30,329 nucleotides of DNA, taken from assembly GCA_020718925.1 (NCBI GenBank), contig DYRC01000010.1:1-30329 (forward strand), in the 5' to 3' direction. The notes under the pieces were generated by a model. The model saw only the letters and a program-made list of their open reading frames with translations. It ran no database searches and was not told the origin of the DNA. This DNA comes from Desulfonema limicola. Its GTDB lineage: Bacteria > Desulfobacterota > Desulfobacteria > Desulfobacterales > DYRC01. The position numbers and the translations under genes are program-made. This document shows, one piece after another, positions 16,604 to 25,452 of the stretch (its first letter is position 1; each line of letters begins with the position of its first letter).

Positions 16604-16773
16604 TCCGGAATCGTATTTATCGTTTTCACGGAGTTTCTTCCTTATGAATGAGAAATTGTGTCTGCGGAAACACCTGTTTCTCTCATAGAAGAAACTCCTG
16701 TCAATAATTGAATTTCAAAAAACTGTCCGAACCATTGAAAAAATAAAGACCATTTACAAAAGGAGTGTGTATT

Positions 16774-17757
16774 TTGAGATTAAAAAAATTTCTGTTTATC
16801 GTATTGCTGTTGGGATGCCTTGAAACCGCATCTCACGCAGCGGATTTTCTTCTATATCTTGAAGCTCAGGGCATCGGCGGATATTCAAGCCGTGAAAGCG
16901 ATGTGGTATATTATTCAAAAACCCGCGAAGACGTTATGCAGAAGCCGTCTCTGGGGCTTGATTATCTGCAGAAGTTTTCAGTAGACAGCGGAGATATTGC
17001 CGCACTTGCCCTTCAAGCCCGCGTGGCTTATGATCTCGCAGATACCGAAAATGCGGAACCTCAGTTGTATAACGCGTATTTCAAATACAAATCCGGGTGG
17101 TCAGACCTTTGGATAGGACATAACCGCCCGTCATTAGGGTTATCTTCCTATTTTGACAGTCACGGGCTTTTGCTGGATACGCTTGCCATGAATCAGTTCG
17201 GCTTTGATCGGGACTGGGGCGTGGGGGCTTATCGGGATTTTTCATGGGGAAATATCGGCGTATCGGTAACTACCGGCACGGGAATGCCGATATATTTCAA
17301 AGGCAATTATCTGGCGTCTGCAAGAATTTCCAAAGGAACGCTCAATCAGGACAATTATAATCTCGGTTTTTCGATGGCGTATGGCAAAACGCTGGATACG
17401 ATGGGCTATCACCTGATGAGTGATGAGCCGATGAGATTTGCTGTGGCAGGCACGGATATTACTTATCTGTGGAATAATCTTGAAAGCCGGATGGAAATCA
17501 TGGGCGGCAGAAATAAAGATGAGGAAACCTATGCCGCATTCTGGAGACTCGGTATCAATCTGCTTGATGAAGGGCGGTTGAAGCTTGAGGTGCAGCCTGC
17601 GCTATGGAAAATTGCATCGGATCGCAATTATCAGATTTCTGCGGGACCTTCGTTTATGCTGACCGGCGATATTACCCTGCGTGCCATGTATCTGTATGAT
17701 CACAATACTGACGACCATCGGGTAATCCTACAGATTTACTATTATCGGAAACTTTAA
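16774..17757 (+). CDS. Outer-membrane beta-barrel (porin-like) protein
   Basis: This ~327-aa exported protein starts with the signal peptide MRLKKFLFIVLLLGCLETASHA. The frame is open from GTG at 16765, but that codon overlaps the AAAGGAG site. The TTG at 16774 is 8 nt downstream of it and gives a clean leader, so it is preferred. The mature part alternates hydrophobic and polar residues in short strands with many aromatic residues (for example LQARVAYDLADTE, AYFKYKSGWSDLWIGHNR, GFSMAYGKTLDT). It ends with aromatic-rich strands (TLRAMYLYDHN, VILQIYYYRKL) as in outer-membrane barrels. The exact family is not recognised. It precedes an ABC permease/ATPase pair, but a terminator-like hairpin lies between, so co-function is only suggested. 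Confidence 0.7.
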   Translation: MRLKKFLFIVLLLGCLETASHAADFLLYLEAQGIGGYSSRESDVVYYSKTREDVMQKPSLGLDYLQKFSVDSGDIAALALQARVAYDLADTENAEPQLYNAYFKYKSGWSDLWIGHNRPSLGLSSYFDSHGLLLDTLAMNQFGFDRDWGVGAYRDFSWGNIGVSVTTGTGMPIYFKGNYLASARISKGTLNQDNYNLGFSMAYGKTLDTMGYHLMSDEPMRFAVAGTDITYLWNNLESRMEIMGGRNKDEETYAAFWRLGINLLDEGRLKLEVQPALWKIASDRNYQISAGPSFMLTGDITLRAMYLYDHNTDDHRVILQIYYYRKL

Positions 17758-17775
17758 CGGCACGTTCGACATAAC

Positions 17776-17818
17776 ATAATATTGTAATGCTCAGTGAGCA
17801 TGGTTATATTATATTTTT
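17776..17818 (+). terminator. Terminator-like hairpin after the barrel protein gene
   Basis: ATGCTCA and TGAGCAT form the inner stem, and ATAATAT and ATATTAT the outer stem, with a 4x4 internal loop between. ATTTTT follows directly, as in Rho-independent terminators. It lies 20 bp after the stop of the barrel gene and before the ABC permease gene. Confidence 0.6.
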
Positions 17819-17863
17819 AATCTGATTTCAGATATTTCTCTGAACAAACCAAGAGGTGTAATC

Positions 17864-19054
17864 ATGCTCAGTATTTATAAAGTGTCATATAAAAATCTTC
17901 TCCGCAAAAAAACGCGAAGCATTTTAACCATTATCGGCGTCGGGCTTTCCGCATGGGTTTTGGCGAGTCTCATGGGCTTTAATCAGGGCTATGAAGCTTC
18001 GCTCAACCGCGATATTGACAACATGGGCTTTCAGGTCTTGGTAACCGCCAAAGGCTGCCCGTATGAAGCGGCAACACTCATGCTCAAAGGCGGAACCGGC
18101 TTGCGATACATGAAAGAATCCATAACAAATCTGGTGCTTGTCAATCCTGAAGTGGATAAGGTAACGCCGATGCTCATGCACGCGGTATTTGACCCGAATA
18201 AAGGCGAAAGCGGCGGCATGTCCGCATATCTGGGTGTTGATCCTGAAACATTTCCAAAAATGAAAAGCTTTCTGGAATTTAAGCAAGGCAAATGGTTCAC
18301 CGATTCAAAAGCCCTTGAAGTGGTCATGGGCTATGAGGCTGCCGAACTTGAGCAGCGCGAAGCCGGAGATATTTTACTTATCCCGGATAAAAATATCGAA
18401 CTCAAAGTTGTAGGCATATTGAAGCGAACCGGAACGCAGGATGACGGGACGATTTTTGTGCCGATTCATGCCTTGCAAAAGTTGTTCGGTAAAACCGGAG
18501 AACTGACCGGGCTGGGCATCAAGGTTAAAAAAGATGCTAACATTGCCAAATTCGAGGAAAAACTCTATGAATTGCCGGATGTGCAGGTGGTATCTCTGGC
18601 GCAGGTCAAGCAGACCATTATGAATCTTGTTTCAACTGCAAAGGTTATGGTGTTTTCAATCGCCATGATTGCCATTTTAATCGCGATGGTCGGCGTGATT
18701 AACACGATTTTAATGTCCGTATTTGAGCGGTTTCAGGAAATCGGCATTTTAAAAAGCATTGGCGCAATGCCTTGGGATATTTTCAAGCTGATATGGATTG
18801 AAACCTTTATTCTGTGCATTTTGGGCGGAATAGCCGGAACCGGCATGACCTTCGGGCTTTCCAAAACCACTGAATTTTTAATCCGAAAACTTTTACCTTA
18901 TACACCAACCGGCTCTCTGATTAAACTGGATTTCAATCTGATCGCCATGACCATGCTGACCGTGCTGATCATCGGACTGGTAAGCGGTATTTATCCGGCA
19001 TGGAAAGCCGCCAGAGTCAGACCCCTTGAATCTATCCGAAGCGAATTGAATTGA
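17864..19054 (+). CDS. ABC transporter permease, MacB/FtsX (LolC-like) type
   Basis: This 396-aa inner-membrane permease has the four-TM MacB/FtsX topology: TM1 near residues 15-38 (RSILTIIGVGLSAWVLASLMG), a large extracytoplasmic MacB_PCD-type domain, then three C-terminal TM segments. These include VFSIAMIAILIAMVGVINTILMS, the coupling region FERFQEIGILKSIGAMPWDI, and a final LIIGLVSGIYPAWKAARVRPLESIR typical of the FtsX family. An unusual conserved-looking segment TAKGCPYEAATLMLKGG follows the first strand of the periplasmic domain, with a lone cysteine. It is followed 15 bp later by its ATPase gene. Such pairs do mechanotransmission or lipoprotein or small-molecule extrusion rather than classical transport; the substrate is unknown. 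Confidence 0.9.
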   Translation: MLSIYKVSYKNLLRKKTRSILTIIGVGLSAWVLASLMGFNQGYEASLNRDIDNMGFQVLVTAKGCPYEAATLMLKGGTGLRYMKESITNLVLVNPEVDKVTPMLMHAVFDPNKGESGGMSAYLGVDPETFPKMKSFLEFKQGKWFTDSKALEVVMGYEAAELEQREAGDILLIPDKNIELKVVGILKRTGTQDDGTIFVPIHALQKLFGKTGELTGLGIKVKKDANIAKFEEKLYELPDVQVVSLAQVKQTIMNLVSTAKVMVFSIAMIAILIAMVGVINTILMSVFERFQEIGILKSIGAMPWDIFKLIWIETFILCILGGIAGTGMTFGLSKTTEFLIRKLLPYTPTGSLIKLDFNLIAMTMLTVLIIGLVSGIYPAWKAARVRPLESIRSELN

Positions 19055-19069
19055 AAGCGAGACATAACA

Positions 19070-19756
19070 ATGGAAAATCAGATTGCCATCAAGGCACAAC
19101 ACCTTAAAAAGATTTATCGGCGGGGCATCGAAGAGATTTATGCAGTCAATGATATATCTTTGGATATTCAGAAAGGGGAATATGTTTCGTTTATCGGTCC
19201 GTCCGGCTCCGGCAAGACCACGCTGATTAACATTTTGGGATGTTTGGATAATCCTTCATCCGGCAAGCTGTCTATCGGCGATAAAGAAATTTTCAGCGAA
19301 GGAAAAACTCTGTCTGAAAAAGACCTGACCAAAATCCGGCGCGAGCTGTTCGGATATATTTTTCAGAAATTTTATCTTATTCCCACGCTGACCGTTTTGG
19401 AAAATGTTCTGCTGCCATCCACATTTTATAAAAAAGACGGCACGGAAAACCATGCGTCCGAGCTGTTGAACATGCTGGGGATTGACAAACGAAAAAATCA
19501 TCTGCCGGGGCAGTTGTCCGGCGGCGAAATGCAGCGCGTTGCGATTGCCAGAGCATTGGTCAATTATCCGCAGATTCTTTTGGCAGATGAGCCGACCGGA
19601 AATCTGGATAGCTCGCGCAGCCATGAAATCAGCGAAATCCTGAAAGATTTGAATCAGCATAAAGAACTGACCATCATTTTGGTTACGCACAATATGGAAT
19701 TGGCGCGGACTGCGGACCGCGTGGTTGAATTGCGGGATGGCGTGGTAAAGTTGTAA
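19070..19756 (+). CDS. ABC transporter ATP-binding protein, MacB/LolD type
   Basis: This 228-aa nucleotide-binding subunit pairs with the permease encoded just upstream. Walker A is GPSGSGKTT (about residue 43), the Q-loop region is FGYIFQKFYLIPTLTVLENV, the signature is LSGGEMQRVAIARAL, and Walker B is ILLADEPTGNLD, followed by the H-loop VTHNMELA. Its length and the LIPTLTVLENVLLP segment are typical of the LolD/MacB/FtsE group. It powers conformational change of the FtsX-type permease at the inner membrane. No accessory membrane-fusion protein gene is adjacent. Confidence 0.95.
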   Translation: MENQIAIKAQHLKKIYRRGIEEIYAVNDISLDIQKGEYVSFIGPSGSGKTTLINILGCLDNPSSGKLSIGDKEIFSEGKTLSEKDLTKIRRELFGYIFQKFYLIPTLTVLENVLLPSTFYKKDGTENHASELLNMLGIDKRKNHLPGQLSGGEMQRVAIARALVNYPQILLADEPTGNLDSSRSHEISEILKDLNQHKELTIILVTHNMELARTADRVVELRDGVVKL

Positions 19757-19945
19757 AATCCTTTTTTGATACATGTCCTGAAATCTCATTTTACTCTATT
19801 CTTTCAATCTCTTAATTTCAAAATCAGTTTGTCTTGCTATTACGACAACACCCTCAAAATTTGACATGACAAATTCTCTGAAATAAGGTATAGCTTTCAG
19901 AGAAGAAGTATGTTCTGATTTCTTTAAAAATAAGAGACTGAAATT

Positions 19946-22900
19946 ATGATAGATAAAAACAATCTGAAGGATTTGCTTACAACCCTTGGATTTCAAAAAG
20001 ACAGCACTCTTTTCGGCAATGTTTTTACAAAGCATTTTGACCAAACAGATTGCGCTCTGAAAGCAGACTTTGAAAAAGAACTGCTGATTTATCCCGAAGA
20101 TAAAGGGTTAAAAGTCAATGAACGCCATACCTGCAACTTTTCGGCGAATGAAAATTTCGTTGTGTTTGAGTGCGTTCATCGGTTGTTGGAAAAAGGTTAT
20201 AAACCCGAACATCTTGAGCTTGAGCCTAAATGGAAATTAGGACATGGTGCAAGCGGCGGACGTGCCGATATTCTGGTTAGAGATAATAACTTAAAATCCT
20301 TGCTTATTATTGAGTGTAAAACTGAAGGTAGAGAATTTGATGATGCTTGGAAAGATACCCAACTGAACGGCGGACAATTATTCGGTTATCTGAGACAGGA
20401 AGGCGATACACAATTTATTTGTTTATATACTTCTGATTTTAAAGATAATAAAGTTGATTATCAGAATTATATCATTACCGCTACCGACATCAGAAACTTA
20501 TTAGAACAGCATGAAGGTAAAGAAAATAAGCCTCTTTTCTATAAAGATGCCAAAGATACAAAACAACTATATCAGGTTTGGAAAGAAACGTATAAACTTG
20601 ATTACAAGACTAACGGTATTTTTGATGAAGAGATTCAGCCGTACAACATCGGAAAACAGAAATATACCGAAAAAGACCTCAAAACCGTTGTTGAACAAGA
20701 TAACCAGCCTAAATATCACGAATTTGCTACGATTTTGCGGCAGCATAATGTTTCAGGACGTGAAAATGCCTTTGATAAACTGGTGAATCTTTTTCTGTGC
20801 AAAATCGTAGATGAAAAACAGAATCCGCATGATCTCAGATTTTATTGGAAAGGTGAATATTCCGATAATTATTTTGATCTGATTGATCGTCTGCAAAGAC
20901 TCTACAAAATAGGCATGGATGAATTTTTGGGCGAAGAAGTTACTTATGTTGATAATAAAGAAATTGATGAAGTTTTTTCCTTATTTCAAGGCAGACCCAA
21001 TGCGATTCAAAGAAAAGTCAAAGAGCATTTCAGAAAGCAGAAGTATTTTACAAATAACGATTTTTCATTCATTGATGTTCATAACGAAAGACTTTTCTAT
21101 CAGAATGCCGGAATACTGCTTAAAGTTGTGAAAATGTGGCAGGATATACGTTTGAACGGAGATCAGCAGAATCAGTTTTTAGGCGATATGTTTGAAGGCT
21201 TTCTTGATCAGGGCATTAAGCAATCCGAAGGGCAGTTTTTTACGCCTATGCCCATAACCAAGTTTATTCTGATGTCTCTGCCTTTGGAAAATTGGATAAA
21301 AGAAAATGAGCAGATTCCCAAAGCTATTGATTATGCTTGCGGATCAGGGCATTTTCTCACAGAATTGGCAAGCCAGATCAAGCCTTTTGTGATTGAATAT
21401 AAGGACAAGGATATTAAGGATTATTACGCGCAGATTTACGGCATTGAAAAGGAATACCGCCTTTCAAAAGTGGCAAAATTGTCTGCATTTATGTATAGTC
21501 AGGATCAGATTAATATCCTTTACGCTGATGCTTTGGCTGAACATGAAAGAATCAGAGATGAAATGTTCAGTCTTTTGGTTGCTAATCCGCCGTTCAGTGT
21601 AAAAGGCTTTTTGGAAACATTGCCTGAAGAAGAGCGCAATCGTTACGCTCTCAGCAAAACCATTGAACCTAAAAGCCTGTCTGACAACAATTCTATTGAA
21701 ACGTTTTTCATAGAACGGGCAAAACAACTGCTTGCTTCTGACGGCATAGCAGGCATTATTGTGCCTTCTTCTATTCTTTCCAATTCTAATCGCACATACA
21801 TCGCGGCAAGAGAGATTTTATTGCAGTATTTTGATATAATTGCAATTACTGAGCTTGGCAGCGGTACTTTCGGAAAAACAGGAACAAATACGGTGGTGCT
21901 GTTTCTGCGTAGAAAAACTGAAAATCCTCCTCCGGCAGAGCATTACAAGAATAGGGTGAACGATTGGTTCGATAATGTAAAATATTCCGGGAAAGATGTA
22001 TTTGACGACCAGAAACCGCCTTTTTTGGATGAATGCCTGATTAAAAAATATTGTGATCATATAGAAATATCTTTTGAGCAGTATCAGACACTTTTTTTCG
22101 GAAAACCGTCTGCCGAACTGCTTGAATATGAAATATTTAAGGATTATAGAAAAGATTTCGATAATTCTTCGGAAATCAGAAATCTGCGTACTAAAAAGTT
22201 TTTCAAAGAGTTGAATAAAGACGAAAAGCAGGCTGAAACAGACAAACGCTTTTTAAGATATGTAATTGATATAGAAAAGGATAAGCTATATTATTTTGTT
22301 TTGGCTTATCTGAATCCGCAAAAGGTTGTGATTGTAAAAAGTCCTTCTGATAACAAAGAACAAAAGCAGTTCTTAGGCTATGAGTGGAGCGCTGCCAAAG
22401 GCAGTGAAGGAATCAAGCTTATCAAAGATGCGAAAGGCAGACATCTTACGCCGCTTTATGATGCTGATAATCGCTATCATCCTGAAAAAATTAATAGTTA
22501 CATTCAGCAGAACTTTTCAGGGCAGGATATTGATGTGCCTGAAATATTGCAGCCGTATCTTTCTACGGCGCGTTTGGTGGATATGCTTGATTTCAGTCGT
22601 AAAAGTTTTGATAAACAGATCAGTCTTGCGCCCAAGAGAAATATTCACATTGAAAGCAAGTGGGCGTTGGTGAAGCTGGGAGATATTTGTGAAATAATCG
22701 CAGGACAATCACCGGATTCAGGTTATTACAATGAAGAACAGAAAGGGATTCCTTTTTATCAGGGGAAAAAAGATTTTGGCAATATTTACCTTAACAGCCC
22801 TGTTGTTTGGACAACACAAATAACAAAAGAATCTGTTAAGGACGACCTTCTGATGAGCGTCCGTGCGCCTGTCGGAGATATAAATATCAATCCGTTTGAA

Positions 22901-23695
22901 AAAATATGTATCGGCAGAGGTTTAATGGCTATAAGACCTTACGATAAAATTAATAGAAAATATCTTTTTGAATTTATTGCTCATCATAAAGAACTATTTA
23001 AAGGGAAGCAGGGCGCAACTTTTGAATCTATTGCTCGTTCGGATTTGATGGAAATCAAAATTCCTGTACCGATCCGTGATGTGCAGGCACAGCTCTCAGC
23101 CGAATGTGAAGTCATAGATACTAAAGTATCTCAGGCACAAGCGCAGATTGAGCAGGCAAAAAAGAATATGACTATGAAAATAGAAACTTGGTTTAACAGC
23201 GGCTTTGAGATGAAAAAAATTGAAGAAGTATTTTCATTAGAGTATGGAAAAGGACTGCCTAAAGATCAAAGAATAGAAGGTGAATATCCTGTCATGGGTT
23301 CAAACGGCATAGACGGGTATCACAATAATTTTTTAATAGAAAGTCCGGCGATTATAATCGGAAGAAAAGGCTCGGCTGGCAAAGTTGTTTATATTGAAAA
23401 AAATTGCTATCCGATTGATACGACTTTTTATCTCAAACTCAATGAAGAATGCTCTTTGAAATACTTATTCTATGTTTTATTAAAATTGGAATTAGATAAA
23501 ATGATAAAAGGGATTGGTGTGCCGGGATTAAATAGAAATGATGTTTATCAGATTCAAATCCCCGTCCCTGATCTTTCTATCCAGCAATCCCTTGTTTCTG
23601 AGATAGAAAAATCAGAAGCTGTCATTAAAAAAGCTCAGGCAGTGATAGACTGTGCGGCAGAAAGAAAACAGGCTGTGATGAAACGCTATCTTTAA
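19946..23695 (+). CDS. Single-chain restriction-modification-specificity enzyme (AloI/CjeI-like, Type IIB/IIG)
   Basis: This 1249-aa protein combines three modules. First is an N-terminal PD-(D/E)XK nuclease with Asp108 in GRADILV, Glu123 and Lys125 in IIECKTEG, and a QxxxY motif (Q144-Y148, GGQLFGYLR). Second is a central HsdM-like adenine methyltransferase with QFFTPMPITKFIL, motif I (AIDYACGSGHFL, about 460-470) and catalytic NPPF at 547-550. Third is an HsdS-like C-terminus from about 906 with two target-recognition domains (WALVKLGDICEI and MKKIEEVFSLEYGKG), each followed by a spacer helix (VSQAQAQIEQAKKN; EKSEAVIKKAQAVI). No helicase domain is present, so it is not Type I. Size and order match single-polypeptide Type IIB enzymes, which recognise bipartite sites. 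It is AT-richer than the flanking ABC and rnf genes. Confidence 0.88.
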   Translation: MIDKNNLKDLLTTLGFQKDSTLFGNVFTKHFDQTDCALKADFEKELLIYPEDKGLKVNERHTCNFSANENFVVFECVHRLLEKGYKPEHLELEPKWKLGHGASGGRADILVRDNNLKSLLIIECKTEGREFDDAWKDTQLNGGQLFGYLRQEGDTQFICLYTSDFKDNKVDYQNYIITATDIRNLLEQHEGKENKPLFYKDAKDTKQLYQVWKETYKLDYKTNGIFDEEIQPYNIGKQKYTEKDLKTVVEQDNQPKYHEFATILRQHNVSGRENAFDKLVNLFLCKIVDEKQNPHDLRFYWKGEYSDNYFDLIDRLQRLYKIGMDEFLGEEVTYVDNKEIDEVFSLFQGRPNAIQRKVKEHFRKQKYFTNNDFSFIDVHNERLFYQNAGILLKVVKMWQDIRLNGDQQNQFLGDMFEGFLDQGIKQSEGQFFTPMPITKFILMSLPLENWIKENEQIPKAIDYACGSGHFLTELASQIKPFVIEYKDKDIKDYYAQIYGIEKEYRLSKVAKLSAFMYSQDQINILYADALAEHERIRDEMFSLLVANPPFSVKGFLETLPEEERNRYALSKTIEPKSLSDNNSIETFFIERAKQLLASDGIAGIIVPSSILSNSNRTYIAAREILLQYFDIIAITELGSGTFGKTGTNTVVLFLRRKTENPPPAEHYKNRVNDWFDNVKYSGKDVFDDQKPPFLDECLIKKYCDHIEISFEQYQTLFFGKPSAELLEYEIFKDYRKDFDNSSEIRNLRTKKFFKELNKDEKQAETDKRFLRYVIDIEKDKLYYFVLAYLNPQKVVIVKSPSDNKEQKQFLGYEWSAAKGSEGIKLIKDAKGRHLTPLYDADNRYHPEKINSYIQQNFSGQDIDVPEILQPYLSTARLVDMLDFSRKSFDKQISLAPKRNIHIESKWALVKLGDICEIIAGQSPDSGYYNEEQKGIPFYQGKKDFGNIYLNSPVVWTTQITKESVKDDLLMSVRAPVGDININPFEKICIGRGLMAIRPYDKINRKYLFEFIAHHKELFKGKQGATFESIARSDLMEIKIPVPIRDVQAQLSAECEVIDTKVSQAQAQIEQAKKNMTMKIETWFNSGFEMKKIEEVFSLEYGKGLPKDQRIEGEYPVMGSNGIDGYHNNFLIESPAIIIGRKGSAGKVVYIEKNCYPIDTTFYLKLNEECSLKYLFYVLLKLELDKMIKGIGVPGLNRNDVYQIQIPVPDLSIQQSLVSEIEKSEAVIKKAQAVIDCAAERKQAVMKRYL

Positions 23696-23718
23696 ATCTG
23701 CAATTATGAGGAAAAACC

Positions 23719-23991
23719 ATGCAAACCGAAAATCTGACAATCGCTCACAATCTATACTCTCTTTACGAAACGTTGCCTGATGATATTCAACAGGCTTTTT
23801 TACAGAAGCTTTTCCAAAAGCAACAAGACAACCTCGAAAATCTGGCTTTTTATATTGCTCACAGAGAAGTTACGGATGAAAATGAGTTACATGAGGCACA
23901 AGAGTCTCAGTTGGATGAACTTATCAGTGTGCTGACAATATATGAAATCGAAGAAATGCAAGAGATTATCGAAGGCGAACTCCCGATATAA
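23719..23991 (+). CDS. Small hypothetical protein linked to the single-chain RM enzyme
   Basis: This 90-aa acidic, helical protein is of unknown family. It starts 24 bp after the RM stop with an AGGA site before the ATG, so it is probably co-transcribed. The N-terminal part (LYSLYETLPDDIQQAFLQKLFQKQQ) resembles the amphipathic helix of small antitoxin-like proteins, and the remainder is rich in Glu and Leu with a possible short coiled coil. No toxin gene follows: the next sequence is the truncated rnfD copy. It could be a control or accessory protein of the RM enzyme or an orphan antitoxin. Confidence 0.6.
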   Translation: MQTENLTIAHNLYSLYETLPDDIQQAFLQKLFQKQQDNLENLAFYIAHREVTDENELHEAQESQLDELISVLTIYEIEEMQEIIEGELPI

Positions 23992-24057
23992 GGCTTATTC
24001 AAAAAAGACTTGCCTGATTTACCATTTATGTTAAAATAAAGGTTTAAACTTTTTATC

Positions 24058-24212
24058 AAGATAAGGATGAGGAGATGAGAATTTGATGGAAAACAAACAA
24101 CAAACGGATTCAGTTCCGGCTGAAGCAGGCTCCGTCATTCATGTTGCGCCGTCGCCGCATTTGTCGGATACGGCTCTGACAACACAGCGAATGATGATGG
24201 ATGTCCTGATTG
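24058..24212 (+). repeat. 155-bp perfect direct repeat, copy 1 (rnfD 5' end)
   Basis: This stretch is identical, base for base, to 26005-26159. It covers the ribosome-binding region and about the first 42 codons of rnfD. It ends within the codon after GTCCTGATT, where the sequence changes to unrelated DNA. The two copies flank the AAA ATPase/DUF4276 cassette. Confidence 0.97.
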
Positions 24213-24229
24213 GAACTTTTAAAGATTAG
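24086..24229 (+). pseudogene. rnfD: Truncated rnfD copy (5' stub)
   Basis: From ATG 24086 the frame reads the same N-terminus as RnfD (MENKQQTDSVPAEAG...). It diverges after residue ~42 into GTFKD and stops at 24227-24229, giving 47 codons. It lacks all membrane segments and the FMN site and is non-functional. It retains the original translation signals, so a short peptide could still be made; its stop lies 17 bp before the ATPase start. Confidence 0.95.
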
Positions 24230-24246
24230 CTTGAGGGATAATAATT

Positions 24247-25452
24247 ATGATTAAGTCTGTTCATTTGGAAAATTTTTTCGGCTTCAGGGATGCCATAATT
24301 GATTTACATCCTTGTGAGAATATTCTTATCGGTATCAACGGCTCCGGTAAGTCCAATTTTTTCAAAGCGATTCAATTCCTAAAGGAAGGGATTGCCGAAG
24401 GAGGATTGAAACGGCTCATTTTCAACAAGTGGGGCGGATTCGATAATATCTGTTTCAGCGATATGGAAGATCGGAATGAATCAAAAGATATTGTCCTTGA
24501 ATATCAATTTGCCGGAGATGTTGTTAAAAAATTCGGATTTCAGTTTACTGAAGATATTTATTACAGAATTTCAATCCACGGCATTCCGGGAGAAAGCAAT
24601 TATCATGTTTCGGAAAAACTATATCTGCCAAGACAAGATGCTGAAGATTTTATATATATTTCTCTAAGCAATGGCAGCGGAGTTTTATTTGGGAAGGATG
24701 CGGATGTCAGCAGACGCTCGCTTTTGTATCATAACCTTGATCCGCAGGAATTATCGTTAAGTCAGGTAAAAGATCCTGACCGCTTTTATATTCAGGATAC
24801 GATTCGGAAAGCAATCAGCGAGATAATGACATATCATTATTTTGATACAACTCCTGTAAGCAAAATTCGCAAGCCTATGCTTCCGACTTCTGAAAAAAAA
24901 CTGATTCAGGATGGGAGTAATCTGCCTCATATCCTTAACCTCTTGGGACTTAATCACATAAGGCATTTTAAAAAGATTTTGGAAAAACTTAATGACGTCA
25001 ATGAATACTACAAAGATATTAAGTTCCGTCCGATTGGCGGTAATATTGAATTGGCGATGGAAGAGGAAAAGTTGGGGAGAGCGATTCATGTTACCAATTT
25101 ATCTGACGGAACACTTCATTTTTTATGTTTGTTATCCATTTTTTATAATCCGAATCGAGGAAGTCTGATTTGCATTGACGAACCTGAAACCGGATTACAT
25201 CCTGATATGATTCTCAATATTACAAATGCGATCCACGATATTTCAGATGAAACTCAGGTGATAATTGCAACGCATTCTGAAAATGTTATTAACGATTTCA
25301 GATTGGAAAATGTCAGAGTGTTTGAGAAAAATAATAAAAATGAGACCATCATCAATAAATTTTCCGAAGAAGATTTTGAGGGGTGGTATGATGAATACCG
25401 TGTTGTCGGAAAAAGATGGAGAGACGGTGACTTGGGAGGAAACAGATGGTAG
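24247..25452 (+). CDS. AAA/ABC-type ATPase (OLD/AAA_21-like), candidate defence effector-sensor
   Basis: This 401-aa SMC/OLD-type ATPase opens with MIKSVHLENFFGFRDAIIDL and Walker A GINGSGKS (residues 29-36). An ABC-like signature LSDGTLHFL begins near 285, and Walker B is LICIDEPETGLHPD with catalytic Asp311-Glu312. The switch His is in IIATHSENVINDF. This is the architecture of AAA_21/DUF2813 ATPases that pair with TOPRIM nucleases in anti-phage systems (OLD, PARIS-like, Rlo/Abi groups). The gene overlaps the following DUF4276-like gene by 7 nt, so the two act together. The pair sits between the two copies of the rnfD 5' repeat and is AT-rich, marking recent insertion. Confidence 0.85.
   Translation: MIKSVHLENFFGFRDAIIDLHPCENILIGINGSGKSNFFKAIQFLKEGIAEGGLKRLIFNKWGGFDNICFSDMEDRNESKDIVLEYQFAGDVVKKFGFQFTEDIYYRISIHGIPGESNYHVSEKLYLPRQDAEDFIYISLSNGSGVLFGKDADVSRRSLLYHNLDPQELSLSQVKDPDRFYIQDTIRKAISEIMTYHYFDTTPVSKIRKPMLPTSEKKLIQDGSNLPHILNLLGLNHIRHFKKILEKLNDVNEYYKDIKFRPIGGNIELAMEEEKLGRAIHVTNLSDGTLHFLCLLSIFYNPNRGSLICIDEPETGLHPDMILNITNAIHDISDETQVIIATHSENVINDFRLENVRVFEKNNKNETIINKFSEEDFEGWYDEYRVVGKRWRDGDLGGNRW

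Larger units (their letters stand above)
16009..16773. other. Gene-poor spacer of ~765 bp with repeat remnants
   Basis: No convincing gene is present. 16063-16281 holds two overlapping minus-strand frames of 60-72 codons that do not resemble a known protein and may be debris. 16318-16356 holds two tandem copies of the TGCGTAACTCCTA repeat. 16401-16540 is a GC-rich MITE-like element. 16564-16603 is the second copy of the ~40-bp repeat, with TTGACA at 16593-16598. The rest is AT-rich leader of the next gene. Confidence 0.6.

Noticed and set aside
19946..23695. Type I restriction system (separate HsdM/HsdS with HsdR)
   Set aside because: All modules are in one polypeptide and there is no DEAD-box translocase; a Type IIB/IIG single-chain enzyme fits better.
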